This document shows positions 17,274 through 26,099 of a stretch of 60,588 nucleotides of DNA, in pieces. Made by a program: the position numbers and the translations under genes. The notes under the pieces are model-generated. The model saw only the letters and a program-made list of their open reading frames with translations, was not told where the DNA came from and did not search any database. Within the stretch, counting starts at the first letter, position 1, and every line of letters begins with the position of its first letter. This stretch comes from Bacteroidales bacterium (GTDB taxonomy: Bacteria > Bacteroidota > Bacteroidia > Bacteroidales > Muribaculaceae): the NCBI GenBank assembly GCA_014800685.1, contig JAAVFQ010000005.1, positions 22,308 to 82,895 of the forward strand, written 5' to 3'.

Positions 17274-17339
17274 TATCCGCACGCGGCCCCTCCGCATGGC
17301 TAAAGTCATCCCCCCTTACCACCCTCAACCGACTTTATT

Positions 17340-18746
17340 ATGAAGTTTAAGTCATTACTATACGCAGCGGCGCTTGCAGCCACTACCCTTTTCGGAGCCT
17401 GCGATGACGACATAAGCGACATCGGCAGTTCGCTAAGCGACGGCACCCTGCGAATCTTCGCAGACACCCTTGACCTTGAGGTGCCCTCGCAGTCCATCGA
17501 AACCTCAGCTTTCGATGCGCGTACTGCCACTCATCTCATAGGCCGCCTCTCCTCAGATCAGTATGGAGACCTCTCCTGCGCTTTCCTGTCTCAGATGATG
17601 GCAGCCTCCACTATGACCATACCGGACTCTATCGACGTCAGCCGTGTGGATTCTGTGAAGATGATATTTGCTATGCCGCGTGGCCAGTTCTTAGGAGACT
17701 CACTTGCCCCGCAGCAGCTTGCCGTCTATCGGCTTACCAAGCAAATCCCCTCCGATATCAAGAGCAATTTCGATCCCACCGACTATTATTCCTCTTCCTC
17801 GCTGCTGGGAACCAAGACATATACACTCTCACAGCTCTCCATCACTGACACGGTGGTCACCAGACGCAACGACATTCGTCTCGGCATAGACCTCCCGCTC
17901 TCTTTCGGACGCGACATTTTCACTGCCTATCGCGAGCATCCGGAAACTTTCGCATGGCCCTCTACTTTCAACCAGTTTTTCCCGGGCATATATGTGACGC
18001 GCACGTTCGGCTCCGGATGCGTGGCTAATGCCCGCAAAGTGGAGATGATGCTTTATTATCATTATCTCGTGGACAAGTCTGTGACCGAAGATGGCAAAAC
18101 CTTCTTACGCCAGATACATGAGAGAGACAGCGTGGCTCTCTTTGCTACCGCCCCGGAGGTATTAAGCTCCAATAAGATTGCTTACACTCCCTCTGCTTCT
18201 ATTAAGAATCGCGTTGCCGATGGTGAAACCATTATTGCATCCCCCTGCGGATATAATGCGCACATCGTCTTCCCGGTGAGCACGATTGTTAACAAATTCA
18301 CCGACACAGACAAGTCGCTTGCCATAGTGAGCAACCTGAATTTCACTCTCCCCACTTCACAGATTAACAACAATCTGGGCATCAACCCTCCCCCCTATCT
18401 TCTGATGGTGAAAACTTCGGAGGTGGACGACTTCTTCGCTGAAAACCGTGTGCCGGACAATGCTACGAGCTTCTATGCCAAATACGATACCTCTTCTAAC
18501 GAATATAGCTTCTCAAATATGCGTGAATATATTCTGCCGTTTTTGGAGAATGGCAATCTGAATGAGGACGACACTGACTTCATGCTCATTCCGGTAGACA
18601 TTACAGAAGAGAGCTATACTTCCGGCGGTAAGACTTACACTATCGTCACTTCCTGCACGCCCTACATGAAGAAGCCATCCATGGTTCGCCTTAATACCTC
18701 TGCGGCCAGAATAGTCTTCACCTATTCTCTTCAGCAACTGAGATAA
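17340..18746 (+). CDS. DUF4270 family lipoprotein
   Basis: A 468-aa predicted lipoprotein (signal ending FGAC, Cys about residue 21) of the DUF4270 family, restricted largely to Bacteroidota. Family features include an N-terminal DDDISDIGSSL motif, an SRVDSVKM/GDSLAPQQLAVYRL region and a long beta-rich body with IYVTRTFGSGC. No catalytic residues are recognisable and no function is established. The conserved placement after the starch-synthase-like gene suggests a joint envelope or cell-surface role, but that is inference. It ends before a strong hairpin terminator. Confidence 0.85.
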   Translation: MKFKSLLYAAALAATTLFGACDDDISDIGSSLSDGTLRIFADTLDLEVPSQSIETSAFDARTATHLIGRLSSDQYGDLSCAFLSQMMAASTMTIPDSIDVSRVDSVKMIFAMPRGQFLGDSLAPQQLAVYRLTKQIPSDIKSNFDPTDYYSSSSLLGTKTYTLSQLSITDTVVTRRNDIRLGIDLPLSFGRDIFTAYREHPETFAWPSTFNQFFPGIYVTRTFGSGCVANARKVEMMLYYHYLVDKSVTEDGKTFLRQIHERDSVALFATAPEVLSSNKIAYTPSASIKNRVADGETIIASPCGYNAHIVFPVSTIVNKFTDTDKSLAIVSNLNFTLPTSQINNNLGINPPPYLLMVKTSEVDDFFAENRVPDNATSFYAKYDTSSNEYSFSNMREYILPFLENGNLNEDDTDFMLIPVDITEESYTSGGKTYTIVTSCTPYMKKPSMVRLNTSAARIVFTYSLQQLR

Positions 18747-18770
18747 ATACCCCCATCATTCGCTATACTG

Positions 18771-18812
18771 TGCGGGAGCGTCGGCATTTCAGCCATGACG
18801 CTCCCGCATTTC
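18771..18812 (+). terminator. Terminator of DUF4270 gene
   Basis: TGCGGGAGCGTC (18771-18782) pairs with GACGCTCCCGCA (18797-18808), followed by TTTCTTT. A second hairpin, CCCACAA/TTGTGGG (18875-18893), follows about 65 bases later with no assigned role. Confidence 0.8.
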
Positions 18813-18910
18813 TTTACCCTCGAACGCCACGCAATTTCCAACCGTCGGCACAGTTCATAGCATTAAGGACCTATCCCACAAGAAAATTGTGGGCTGGGGT
18901 CTTAAACTCA

Positions 18911-19071
18911 GGTACTATAAAACTTGTTCTTTGGGCTGATTTCTCGTTGTCGCGCAGTCCGATATACTAATATCTTCCTTCGCTCCGCCACGAAATTATC
19001 TCCAAAAATCACGGTTTATGGGGCAAAATCGCGAAGTTTTGTATGTCCATTAATTTTTCTCACCTACTTTA
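18911..19071. repeat. Degenerate TAAGTAAGT element, subfamily A, inverted
   Basis: GTACTATAAAACTTG at the left and CATTAATTTTTCTCACCTACTT at the right match the inverted subfamily A consensus, with the centre GATATACTAATATC. It has more substitutions than other copies and lacks one end, so it is an older insertion. Confidence 0.7.
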
Positions 19072-19073
19072 TC

Positions 19074-19201
19074 AAAAAGGGGAGACCTGAGTTCACACCC
19101 CGATCTCCCCAACTCAATTGCTTTTGGAAATACCTCTTTTTTTAAGAGCGATTAAGGTTGGAATAGAGAGTTAAACTAACTCTCTGAGTTGCGTAAAAAC
19201 T
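19074..19201 (-). ncRNA. Candidate small RNA or 3' UTR RNA
   Basis: On the minus strand a TATATTTG -7 element (19207-19214) precedes about 128 nt ending in GGGGAGA/TCTCCCC (19079-19110) and TTTTT. Inside are a perfect AGAGAGTTA/TAACTCTCT hairpin (19165-19185) and a CAACTCA/TGAGTTG long-range pair that would enclose it. No -33 box is evident. It could instead be the 3' UTR and terminator of the AraC-type gene that ends 120 bases upstream. Confidence 0.4.
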
Positions 19202-19321
19202 TGATGCAAATATAGCGTTTTTATCTTCTATTATCATATTCAATTTGTGCAAAAACGAATTGCTGAATTGTCCAAATATGTAAATTTGACAAATTATCAA
19301 TTCGCATCCTTGAGGAAGCGG

Positions 19322-20563
19322 TCAAATTTCGCTGACTTCGAGCCTTACGCATCCTCTCTCACGCCTGAACTTACCGGGAGAGAGGCCATCATGGGTAGAA
19401 GAGAATGCACGGCAGAAGGTCTGCGAATTAGCAAATCCACATATTGCTGCAATTTCAGCAACAGGAAGCCCGCTCTCCGAGAGCAAGAGATTTTCCGCCT
19501 CTCTCAGACGATAATCCCTCACCACTCTTGAGAAAGAGGCTCCGAATCCTTCATTGAAGATTCGAGAGAGATATGTGCGGCATACGGGAATGCGATCTCC
19601 AACATCTGAAAGCTGGAATCCTGACTTAAGATATGGCTTTTCAGTCTCAAACCATTCCTTTATCTGCGCCGAAAACTCATCCATATTGGAGTCGAATCCC
19701 TTCTCCTTGATGGCTGTATGCTGCATAGAGGGGGAAGCATCCCTTAGAGTCTGCTCGCGGATGTCAGACTGAATTCTCGCGTCAGCCTCGTTCATGCCGA
19801 GGCTGAAGAAATCAGCGGAGTAGGCTCTGTGCTGCGAGAGTGCGCGGCGTGAGGCAAGGCAAGCTATTATAATGAAGGAGAGCTGCGATAGAAACACCAT
19901 GAGGCTATCGGCCGTCAGCATGCTGATAATTATTAGAATTATAACCAGCAGAGTGCAATATACAAACCGCTTGATCCAGCGTATGCCAAGGCCATCTTCG
20001 TTGGCATAATTCTTGTCAAGCCAGTCGCCGTAATCCCCTGAATACTTATTCAGGAAGTAGACAATGGATATTGAGTAAAGGAGTATATCCGCGAGAATAA
20101 TAAATCGTCCCCATACGTTGAATTCATGGATTTTCGCCGTCAGCTCTGAAGTGGTAGTGAGGGCCTCTATCCCCTCCCCGGAGAGAATGCATCCACCGTA
20201 ATATATTAAAATTATGAAAAGAAATGGCCAGCATATCTTCAGAATACGATTATGATTTAGCCAGCCGGGCTTTATCACCTCGAGCGGATAAAGCAGCAGA
20301 AGAATTACGAGGATATTCGTGCATGTAGCCAAGTAGGGATTCAGCACAATGGACTCCCCGATATAAGAAGTACCATAGCCTATGGCCACGATGTCAGGCA
20401 GACAAGAGAGGGCTATAAAGAGCATCATTGCAGCCATGATGCTGCGCGCTCTCTCCGGCTTAAGGCTGAAAAAGAGCAGAAATGCGCACACACCGCCGAC
20501 CATGAAGATAGCCAGTGGCATAGCCAGACTTAGATTGTTGATAAAAATATTTTCCGCAAGCAC
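19322..20563 (-). CDS. Membrane-bound AraC-family transcriptional regulator
   Basis: A 413-aa regulator with about seven hydrophobic segments in residues 10-240 and a C-terminal AraC/XylS DNA-binding domain. The HTH region (about 320-405) includes VCRTYLSRIFNEGFGASFSR, EAENLLLSESGLPVAEIAAI and the family signature FANSQTFCRAFSSTHDGLSP. Tethering an AraC domain to a polytopic membrane sensor is common in Bacteroidota and implies detection of an envelope or membrane signal. The target is unknown. A full MITE-like element lies 44 bases upstream of the start and may separate the gene from, or supply, its promoter. Confidence 0.9.
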   Translation of the reverse strand: MLAENIFINNLSLAMPLAIFMVGGVCAFLLFFSLKPERARSIMAAMMLFIALSCLPDIVAIGYGTSYIGESIVLNPYLATCTNILVILLLLYPLEVIKPGWLNHNRILKICWPFLFIILIYYGGCILSGEGIEALTTTSELTAKIHEFNVWGRFIILADILLYSISIVYFLNKYSGDYGDWLDKNYANEDGLGIRWIKRFVYCTLLVIILIIISMLTADSLMVFLSQLSFIIIACLASRRALSQHRAYSADFFSLGMNEADARIQSDIREQTLRDASPSMQHTAIKEKGFDSNMDEFSAQIKEWFETEKPYLKSGFQLSDVGDRIPVCRTYLSRIFNEGFGASFSRVVRDYRLREAENLLLSESGLPVAEIAAICGFANSQTFCRAFSSTHDGLSPGKFRRERGCVRLEVSEI

Positions 20564-20606
20564 AGTAGTTGAAGTAATAAGAAAGTAAATAGGGACACTC
20601 CGTTAA

Positions 20607-20792
20607 TAAGTAAGTGAGAAAAATTAATGTACATATAAAACGAAGTAATTTAGGAAATAATTCCGCGGTGAAACGAAGAAAGATATATACATATCTGACT
20701 AAGAGACAACGTGAAATTAGCCCCAAAGGGCAAGTTTTATTGTACAAGAATTATCATCTCACATATATCGTTTAATTTTTCTTACTTACTTA
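20607..20792. repeat. TAAGTAAGT element, subfamily A, full 186-bp copy
   Basis: The ends are TAAGTAAGTGAGAAAAATTA and TTTTTCTTACTTACTTA. Inner arms are GTACATATAAAAC and GTTTTATTGTAC, and the centre is GATATATACATATC. It fills about half of the 368-base gap between the AraC-type and Dabb genes. The remaining bases hold a small GCAC-TTTC-GTGC hairpin and no other recognisable feature. Confidence 0.85.
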
Positions 20793-20931
20793 GAGAGCAG
20801 GCATCCTAATGATAGGAATATAAACGATGATAGGAAGATAACCGGTCTGTGCACTTTCGTGCGCCTGACCTTTCAGAGTTACGCAACAGAAAATGAGGAG
20901 AGAAGGAGCGATCTACAAGTCTTTACGCGCG

Positions 20932-21225
20932 TCAGACTTCATAATCCACGCAGGCTCTTGCCTCCTTGCAGCCGGATATGATAGAAGCGGCCACTACGTG
21001 TGCCGGATGTGCGGCATAGACAGCCACATCCTCCATTTTGTCCACTTCGGCTATGAGAACCACATCCCAGTCTTCTGCGGGATTCTCGTTGAGTCCTACT
21101 TCCATAGAGCGAAGCACCTCAATTTGTGCGGGAAGAGCCATAAGGGCGTCACGGAAGTCTTCGGCAGCTTTACGACGCTCGGCGTCGGTGCCTTTGAGAC
21201 GGAATGATACGATATGTTTTACCAT
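20932..21225 (-). CDS. Dabb family protein (stress-responsive alpha/beta barrel)
   Basis: A 97-aa dimeric alpha+beta barrel protein of the Dabb family. The signature MVKHIVSFRLKG at the N-terminus, the central WDVVLIAEVDKMEDVAVYAA and the HPAHVVAA segment match the family. Homologues are stress-induced in plants or act as small barrel enzymes in some pathways; this one has no assigned substrate. It is 82 bases downstream of the ABC-F gene on the same strand and could be cotranscribed with it. Confidence 0.88.
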   Translation of the reverse strand: MVKHIVSFRLKGTDAERRKAAEDFRDALMALPAQIEVLRSMEVGLNENPAEDWDVVLIAEVDKMEDVAVYAAHPAHVVAASIISGCKEARACVDYEV

Positions 21226-21307
21226 AATTCTGTGGGAAGGTTTTGATTGAAACGTTTCGGACAGAGATAAGGACTTGCGTCTTCATCTCTGTCCGGTATA
21301 TTTGTGA

Positions 21308-22960
<1,653 letters not shown>

Positions 22961-23066
22961 CTACCACCATTGACCGTCCGTGAAATCTCAGGTGGCGAGA
23001 AAGGAGCCGGAGTTGTGTTAATTACTAAGCGAAAGGGCATTAAGAGCCCTTTGTGGTATTTCGCCG

Positions 23067-23098
23067 CAAAATTAATACATTTTTGCAATATATGCAAA
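23067..23098 (-). promoter_or_regulatory. Promoter of YbiT-like ABC-F gene
   Basis: On the minus strand TTTG (23095-23098) and TAATTTTG (23067-23074) are 20 bases apart. The leader of about 140 nt includes a perfect AAAGGGC/GCCCTTT hairpin (23032-23052). Confidence 0.8.
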
Positions 23099-23108
23099 TC
23101 TAACTTAG

Positions 23109-23147
23109 AGCCCGACCCACTTCAAAAAACTTGAAGAGTGTCGGGCT
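23109..23147 (-). terminator. Hairpin downstream of CapA gene
   Basis: AGCCCGAC...CTTCAA pairs with TTGAAG...GTCGGGCT. It follows the capA-like stop by about 47 bases. The T-run is better on the plus strand than on the minus strand, so it is a weak or bidirectional terminator. Confidence 0.55.
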
Positions 23148-23193
23148 TTTAACCGTCGGGTGTTATAGCCGGTTCAATAACTCTGTGGAGGCG

Positions 23194-24339
23194 TTAATGA
23201 CGCATGGGAGGCACTCCCACGTTTTCCGCGTCAAACACTTTCCTGGCCGCGGAATTGAAAATGCGCCAATGATCTTTCTGCCCGGCCGGCACCTTCTCCG
23301 ACATCCATGAGGGTATCACACGGAAGTTATCGGTCTTTCCGGTGGGCTTTGCAGAGAAGAATGTGTCATAGTCTGCCGAAGAGAAACGCACATTGCCATT
23401 CTCATCGCGGCGTATATTGGCTCTGACGAGCGCTCCCCCGCGAGTGTCTCCCGTCTTCATGTTTGAGATAAAGTTGCCGAGAGAATAGACTACGAGAACA
23501 TCCTTGCCCGTCTTTTCATTGTGCATCACTCGCATAGGCTGAATCACGTGCGGGTGTGAACCGATTATGAGGTCTACATCCTGATCTGCAAGAAACTGTG
23601 CGAGAGAGCGCTGGTTTTCATTCTCATGAAGCACATATTCTATGCCCCAATGCACGGTGACCACGATGGCTTCGGCACCAGCCTCTCTGGTTTTCTTTAT
23701 CTCCTGAGCCATTCTCTCACGGTCTATGAGAGCGACCTCTACACCCTCTTTTGGCTCGATGCCATTAGTTCCGTAGGTATAATTAAGAAATCCTATGCGA
23801 TAGCCGCCTATTTCCTTGATGAAGGGTACAAGCTTCTCACGCTCCTTATCGTCATAATATGTGCCTATGTGGTCTACTTTTAGAGAATCCAGAGCGGTCA
23901 GAGTGCGGCGAGCCGCCTTGTCTCCGCTGTCCAGACAATGGTTGTTGGCCGTGAGAAAGAGGTCGAAACCGGCGTCGCGCAGAGCCTTGGCATACGAGTC
24001 TGGAGCCGAGAAGCAGGGATAGCCGCGATAGACCGGACCGCCCCCCAAAGGCACTTCGAGATTGACCACAGCATAGTCTGCCTCCTTCACCAGCGGAGCT
24101 ATCAGGTCGAAGCATCCGTCGTAGTTATGCACGCCATTGCCTACAAGCTTTGCCTGATCAAGCTGAGCCTCATGCTGCATGGCGTCTCCCACGAATAGCA
24201 GAGTGATGGAATCTTTTTTCTGTACCTCTTCAGCCACGGCAGTGGCTGAAGAATCCGTGCCATTGGCCGAACGGGCATTGGAGCAGCCACCGAGCATGGA
24301 GAGCCCCAGAAGGAATATCGGTATTAGTCTTAGTCTCAT
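23194..24339 (-). CDS. CapA family lipoprotein (PGA_cap metallophosphatase-like)
   Basis: A 381-aa lipoprotein (signal ending LGGC, Cys about residue 19) carrying the CapA/PGA_cap fold. Motifs include ITLLFVGDAMQHEAQLDQ, YAVVNLEVPLGG, FLTANNHCLDSGD, VTVHWGIEYVLHENENQRSL and DLIIGSHPHVIQPM. These supply the conserved Asp, Asn, Glu and His residues of this metallophosphoesterase-like fold. CapA takes part in poly-gamma-glutamate capsule formation in Bacillus, but no capB or capC is nearby, so a different envelope role is likely. Its leader contains a fragment of a MITE-like element (24358-24393). Confidence 0.9.
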   Translation of the reverse strand: MRLRLIPIFLLGLSMLGGCSNARSANGTDSSATAVAEEVQKKDSITLLFVGDAMQHEAQLDQAKLVGNGVHNYDGCFDLIAPLVKEADYAVVNLEVPLGGGPVYRGYPCFSAPDSYAKALRDAGFDLFLTANNHCLDSGDKAARRTLTALDSLKVDHIGTYYDDKEREKLVPFIKEIGGYRIGFLNYTYGTNGIEPKEGVEVALIDRERMAQEIKKTREAGAEAIVVTVHWGIEYVLHENENQRSLAQFLADQDVDLIIGSHPHVIQPMRVMHNEKTGKDVLVVYSLGNFISNMKTGDTRGGALVRANIRRDENGNVRFSSADYDTFFSAKPTGKTDNFRVIPSWMSEKVPAGQKDHWRIFNSAARKVFDAENVGVPPMRH

Positions 24340-24357
24340 ATCAGGAATAGTTTTCTT

Positions 24358-24393
24358 AACTCATATTATCGTTTAATTTTGAATACTTACTTA
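24358..24393. repeat. Right-end fragment of TAAGTAAGT element, subfamily B
   Basis: AACTCATATTATCGTTTAAT followed by TTTGAATACTTACTTA matches the right end of the 10726-10911 copy exactly over about 36 bases. It lies 18 bases upstream of the capA-like start codon. Confidence 0.7.
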
Positions 24394-24409
24394 TTGCATT
24401 AAGCTCAAA

Positions 24410-24446
24410 GAGGGCATGCCGCAATTTTTCATTTCGGCACACCCTC
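24410..24446 (-). terminator. GAGGGTGTG-type palindrome downstream of folD
   Basis: GAGGGCATGCCGCAA pairs imperfectly with CGGCACACCCTC across an AT loop. It starts about 20 bases after the folD stop on the minus strand. Confidence 0.7.
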
Positions 24447-24467
24447 GTTTCACCATAAAAAATTCTT

Positions 24468-25349
24468 TCAATTGAAATAATCGCCCTTTCTTGCCATGAG
24501 CGTATTCTTCATGAGCGAACAGATAGTCATCGGGCCGACACCTCCGGGGACAGGAGTGATGTAGGAACATTTGGGAGCCACCTTCTCAAAGTCTACGTCG
24601 CCACAAAGGCGGAATCCGCTTTTGCGGGATGCATCGGGCACGCGAGTGGTGCCGACGTCGATTACCACAGCTCCCTCTTTCACCATATCTTCCGTAACGA
24701 ATCCGGGACGGCCGAGAGCGGCCACGATGATGTCAGCTTCGCGGCATATTTCCTTAATATTCTTGGTAGAGGAATGGCAGACGGTCACAGTGCAGTCGCC
24801 GGGATTGCTCTTCTGCATAAGGAGAGTGGCGATGGGTTTGCCCACTATGTTGCTTCTGCCGAGAACTACGGCGTGCTTCCCTTTTGTCTCTATGCCATAA
24901 CGCTCGAGAAGGTCCATGATACCTGCCGGTGTGGCACTTCTGAACCCGGGGAGACCAATGGAGAGGCGACCCACATTTACGGGGTGGAAGCCGTCTACGT
25001 CCTTGCGATAGTCAATGGCTTCTATCACCTTCTGGTCATCAATATGCGCGGGAAGAGGGAGCTGGACAATGAAGCCATCCACTTTCGGGTCTTCATTGAG
25101 GCGCTTGATTTCTTCAAGCAGACGCTCCTCTGTCACGTCATCATCAAATCTGATGAGATCGCTGTCAAAGCCGCACTCCTCGCAGGCCTTGACCTTGTTA
25201 GCCATATATGACTCCGAGCCACCATCATGTCCCACGAGAATGGCAGAGAGATATGGAGGGCGCTCTCCGGCTTCGGTGAGCTTTTTTACCTCTTCGGCTA
25301 TTTCGGCCTTGATGCGGCGAGCCGTCTCTTTTCCATCGATTATTTTCAT
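24468..25349 (-). CDS. folD: Bifunctional methylene-THF dehydrogenase/cyclohydrolase
   Basis: A 293-aa enzyme interconverting 5,10-methylene-THF and 10-formyl-THF, feeding purine and formyl-Met synthesis. The signatures are complete: [15 protein letters not shown] with the catalytic Lys, [14 protein letters not shown], and the Rossmann segment [17 protein letters not shown], ending with [11 protein letters not shown]. The start [16 protein letters not shown] is canonical. No promoter is visible close to the gene; a TAACTTTG element lies about 490 bases upstream beyond two repeat elements, which may have displaced or replaced the original promoter. Confidence 0.97.
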   Translation of the reverse strand: MKIIDGKETARRIKAEIAEEVKKLTEAGERPPYLSAILVGHDGGSESYMANKVKACEECGFDSDLIRFDDDVTEERLLEEIKRLNEDPKVDGFIVQLPLPAHIDDQKVIEAIDYRKDVDGFHPVNVGRLSIGLPGFRSATPAGIMDLLERYGIETKGKHAVVLGRSNIVGKPIATLLMQKSNPGDCTVTVCHSSTKNIKEICREADIIVAALGRPGFVTEDMVKEGAVVIDVGTTRVPDASRKSGFRLCGDVDFEKVAPKCSYITPVPGGVGPMTICSLMKNTLMARKGDYFN

Positions 25350-25358
25350 GTGCTATTA

Positions 25359-25554
25359 AGAGTATGTTTACTTTTAAACCGAATTAAATATTAGACTAAG
25401 TGTGTTTAAGTTTGATTTCATCACAAAACATCTTTCGGGCGCTTTTCCAAAGAATTTCATCGGTCGCGATGCCCGCATCGCTCCCTCTTCAACTTTGAAA
25501 AATCATCCCAAAATCTCTCTTTGTGCTAAAATCATTTAAAAGTAAACACACTCT
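25359..25554. repeat. Second MITE-like element with 20-bp terminal repeats
   Basis: AGAGTATGTTTACTTTTAAA at 25359-25378 is matched by the inverted copy at 25535-25554 with one mismatch. The middle holds a perfect GCGATG-CCC-GCATCGC hairpin and no ORF. The element lies 9 bases upstream of folD and its far end shares a base with the next repeat. Confidence 0.75.
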
Positions 25555-25739
25555 AAGTAAGTTCTAAAAATTAAACGATATGTGTGAGATGAAAACTCTT
25601 GTACTATAAAACTTGTCCTTTCAGGCTAATTTCTCCTTGCAGCTCAGTCAGATATGCTTATATCTTCCTTCACTCCGCAGAGAAATTATCTCTAAAATCA
25701 CTTCGTTTTATATGTACATTAATTTTTCTCACTTACTTA
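25554..25739. repeat. TAAGTAAGT element, subfamily A, full 186-bp copy, inverted
   Basis: TAAGTAAGTTCTAAAAATTA begins and TTTTTCTCACTTACTTA ends the copy. It is the inverted relative of 20607-20792 and has the centre GATATGCTTATATC. It directly abuts the second MITE-like element. The rest of the 750-base gap holds a TAACTTTG -7 element on the minus strand (25842-25849) and the composite repeat listed next. Confidence 0.85.
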
Positions 25740-25891
25740 AGTTCTATGGATATGTTTACTTGCTGAGCTGAGAGGGGGATGCAATCTTTCTGTCCGGTAT
25801 ACGCGAATCAAGTGAGATGACCATCCCTCTTGCCCGCTGCAAAGTTAGTTATTTTTTTTCAAACTCCGACCATAGACACAGTAAAAACGAT

Positions 25892-26056
25892 AGAGGGTGT
25901 GTCATAATAGGCCATCTGCGGCGTTGCTTACGCCATTCGGCTTCGGTCACATACGTGGGTATGCTCCCTTCAGCCTCAACCTCAGCGCCTTGCATCTGTC
26001 CTATTCTTACAAACCTAAGAGGGTGCGCTAAAATGCAAAATTTTAGCGCACCCTCT
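25892..26056. repeat. Composite palindromic repeat including terminator
   Basis: The stretch from AGAGGGTGTGTC to the perfect 17-bp palindrome AGAGGGTGCGCTAAAAT / ATTTTAGCGCACCCTCT (26018-26056) is an inverted copy of 45698-45851. Between them are hairpins from GGCGTTGCTTACGCC and CATACGTGGGTATG. The terminal palindrome lies 44 bases beyond the stop of the 830-aa gene and probably terminates it. Confidence 0.75.
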
Positions 26057-26099
26057 ATTGAGATTTTTTAATATTCTCGGACAGAGTCCAAGTTAGATA

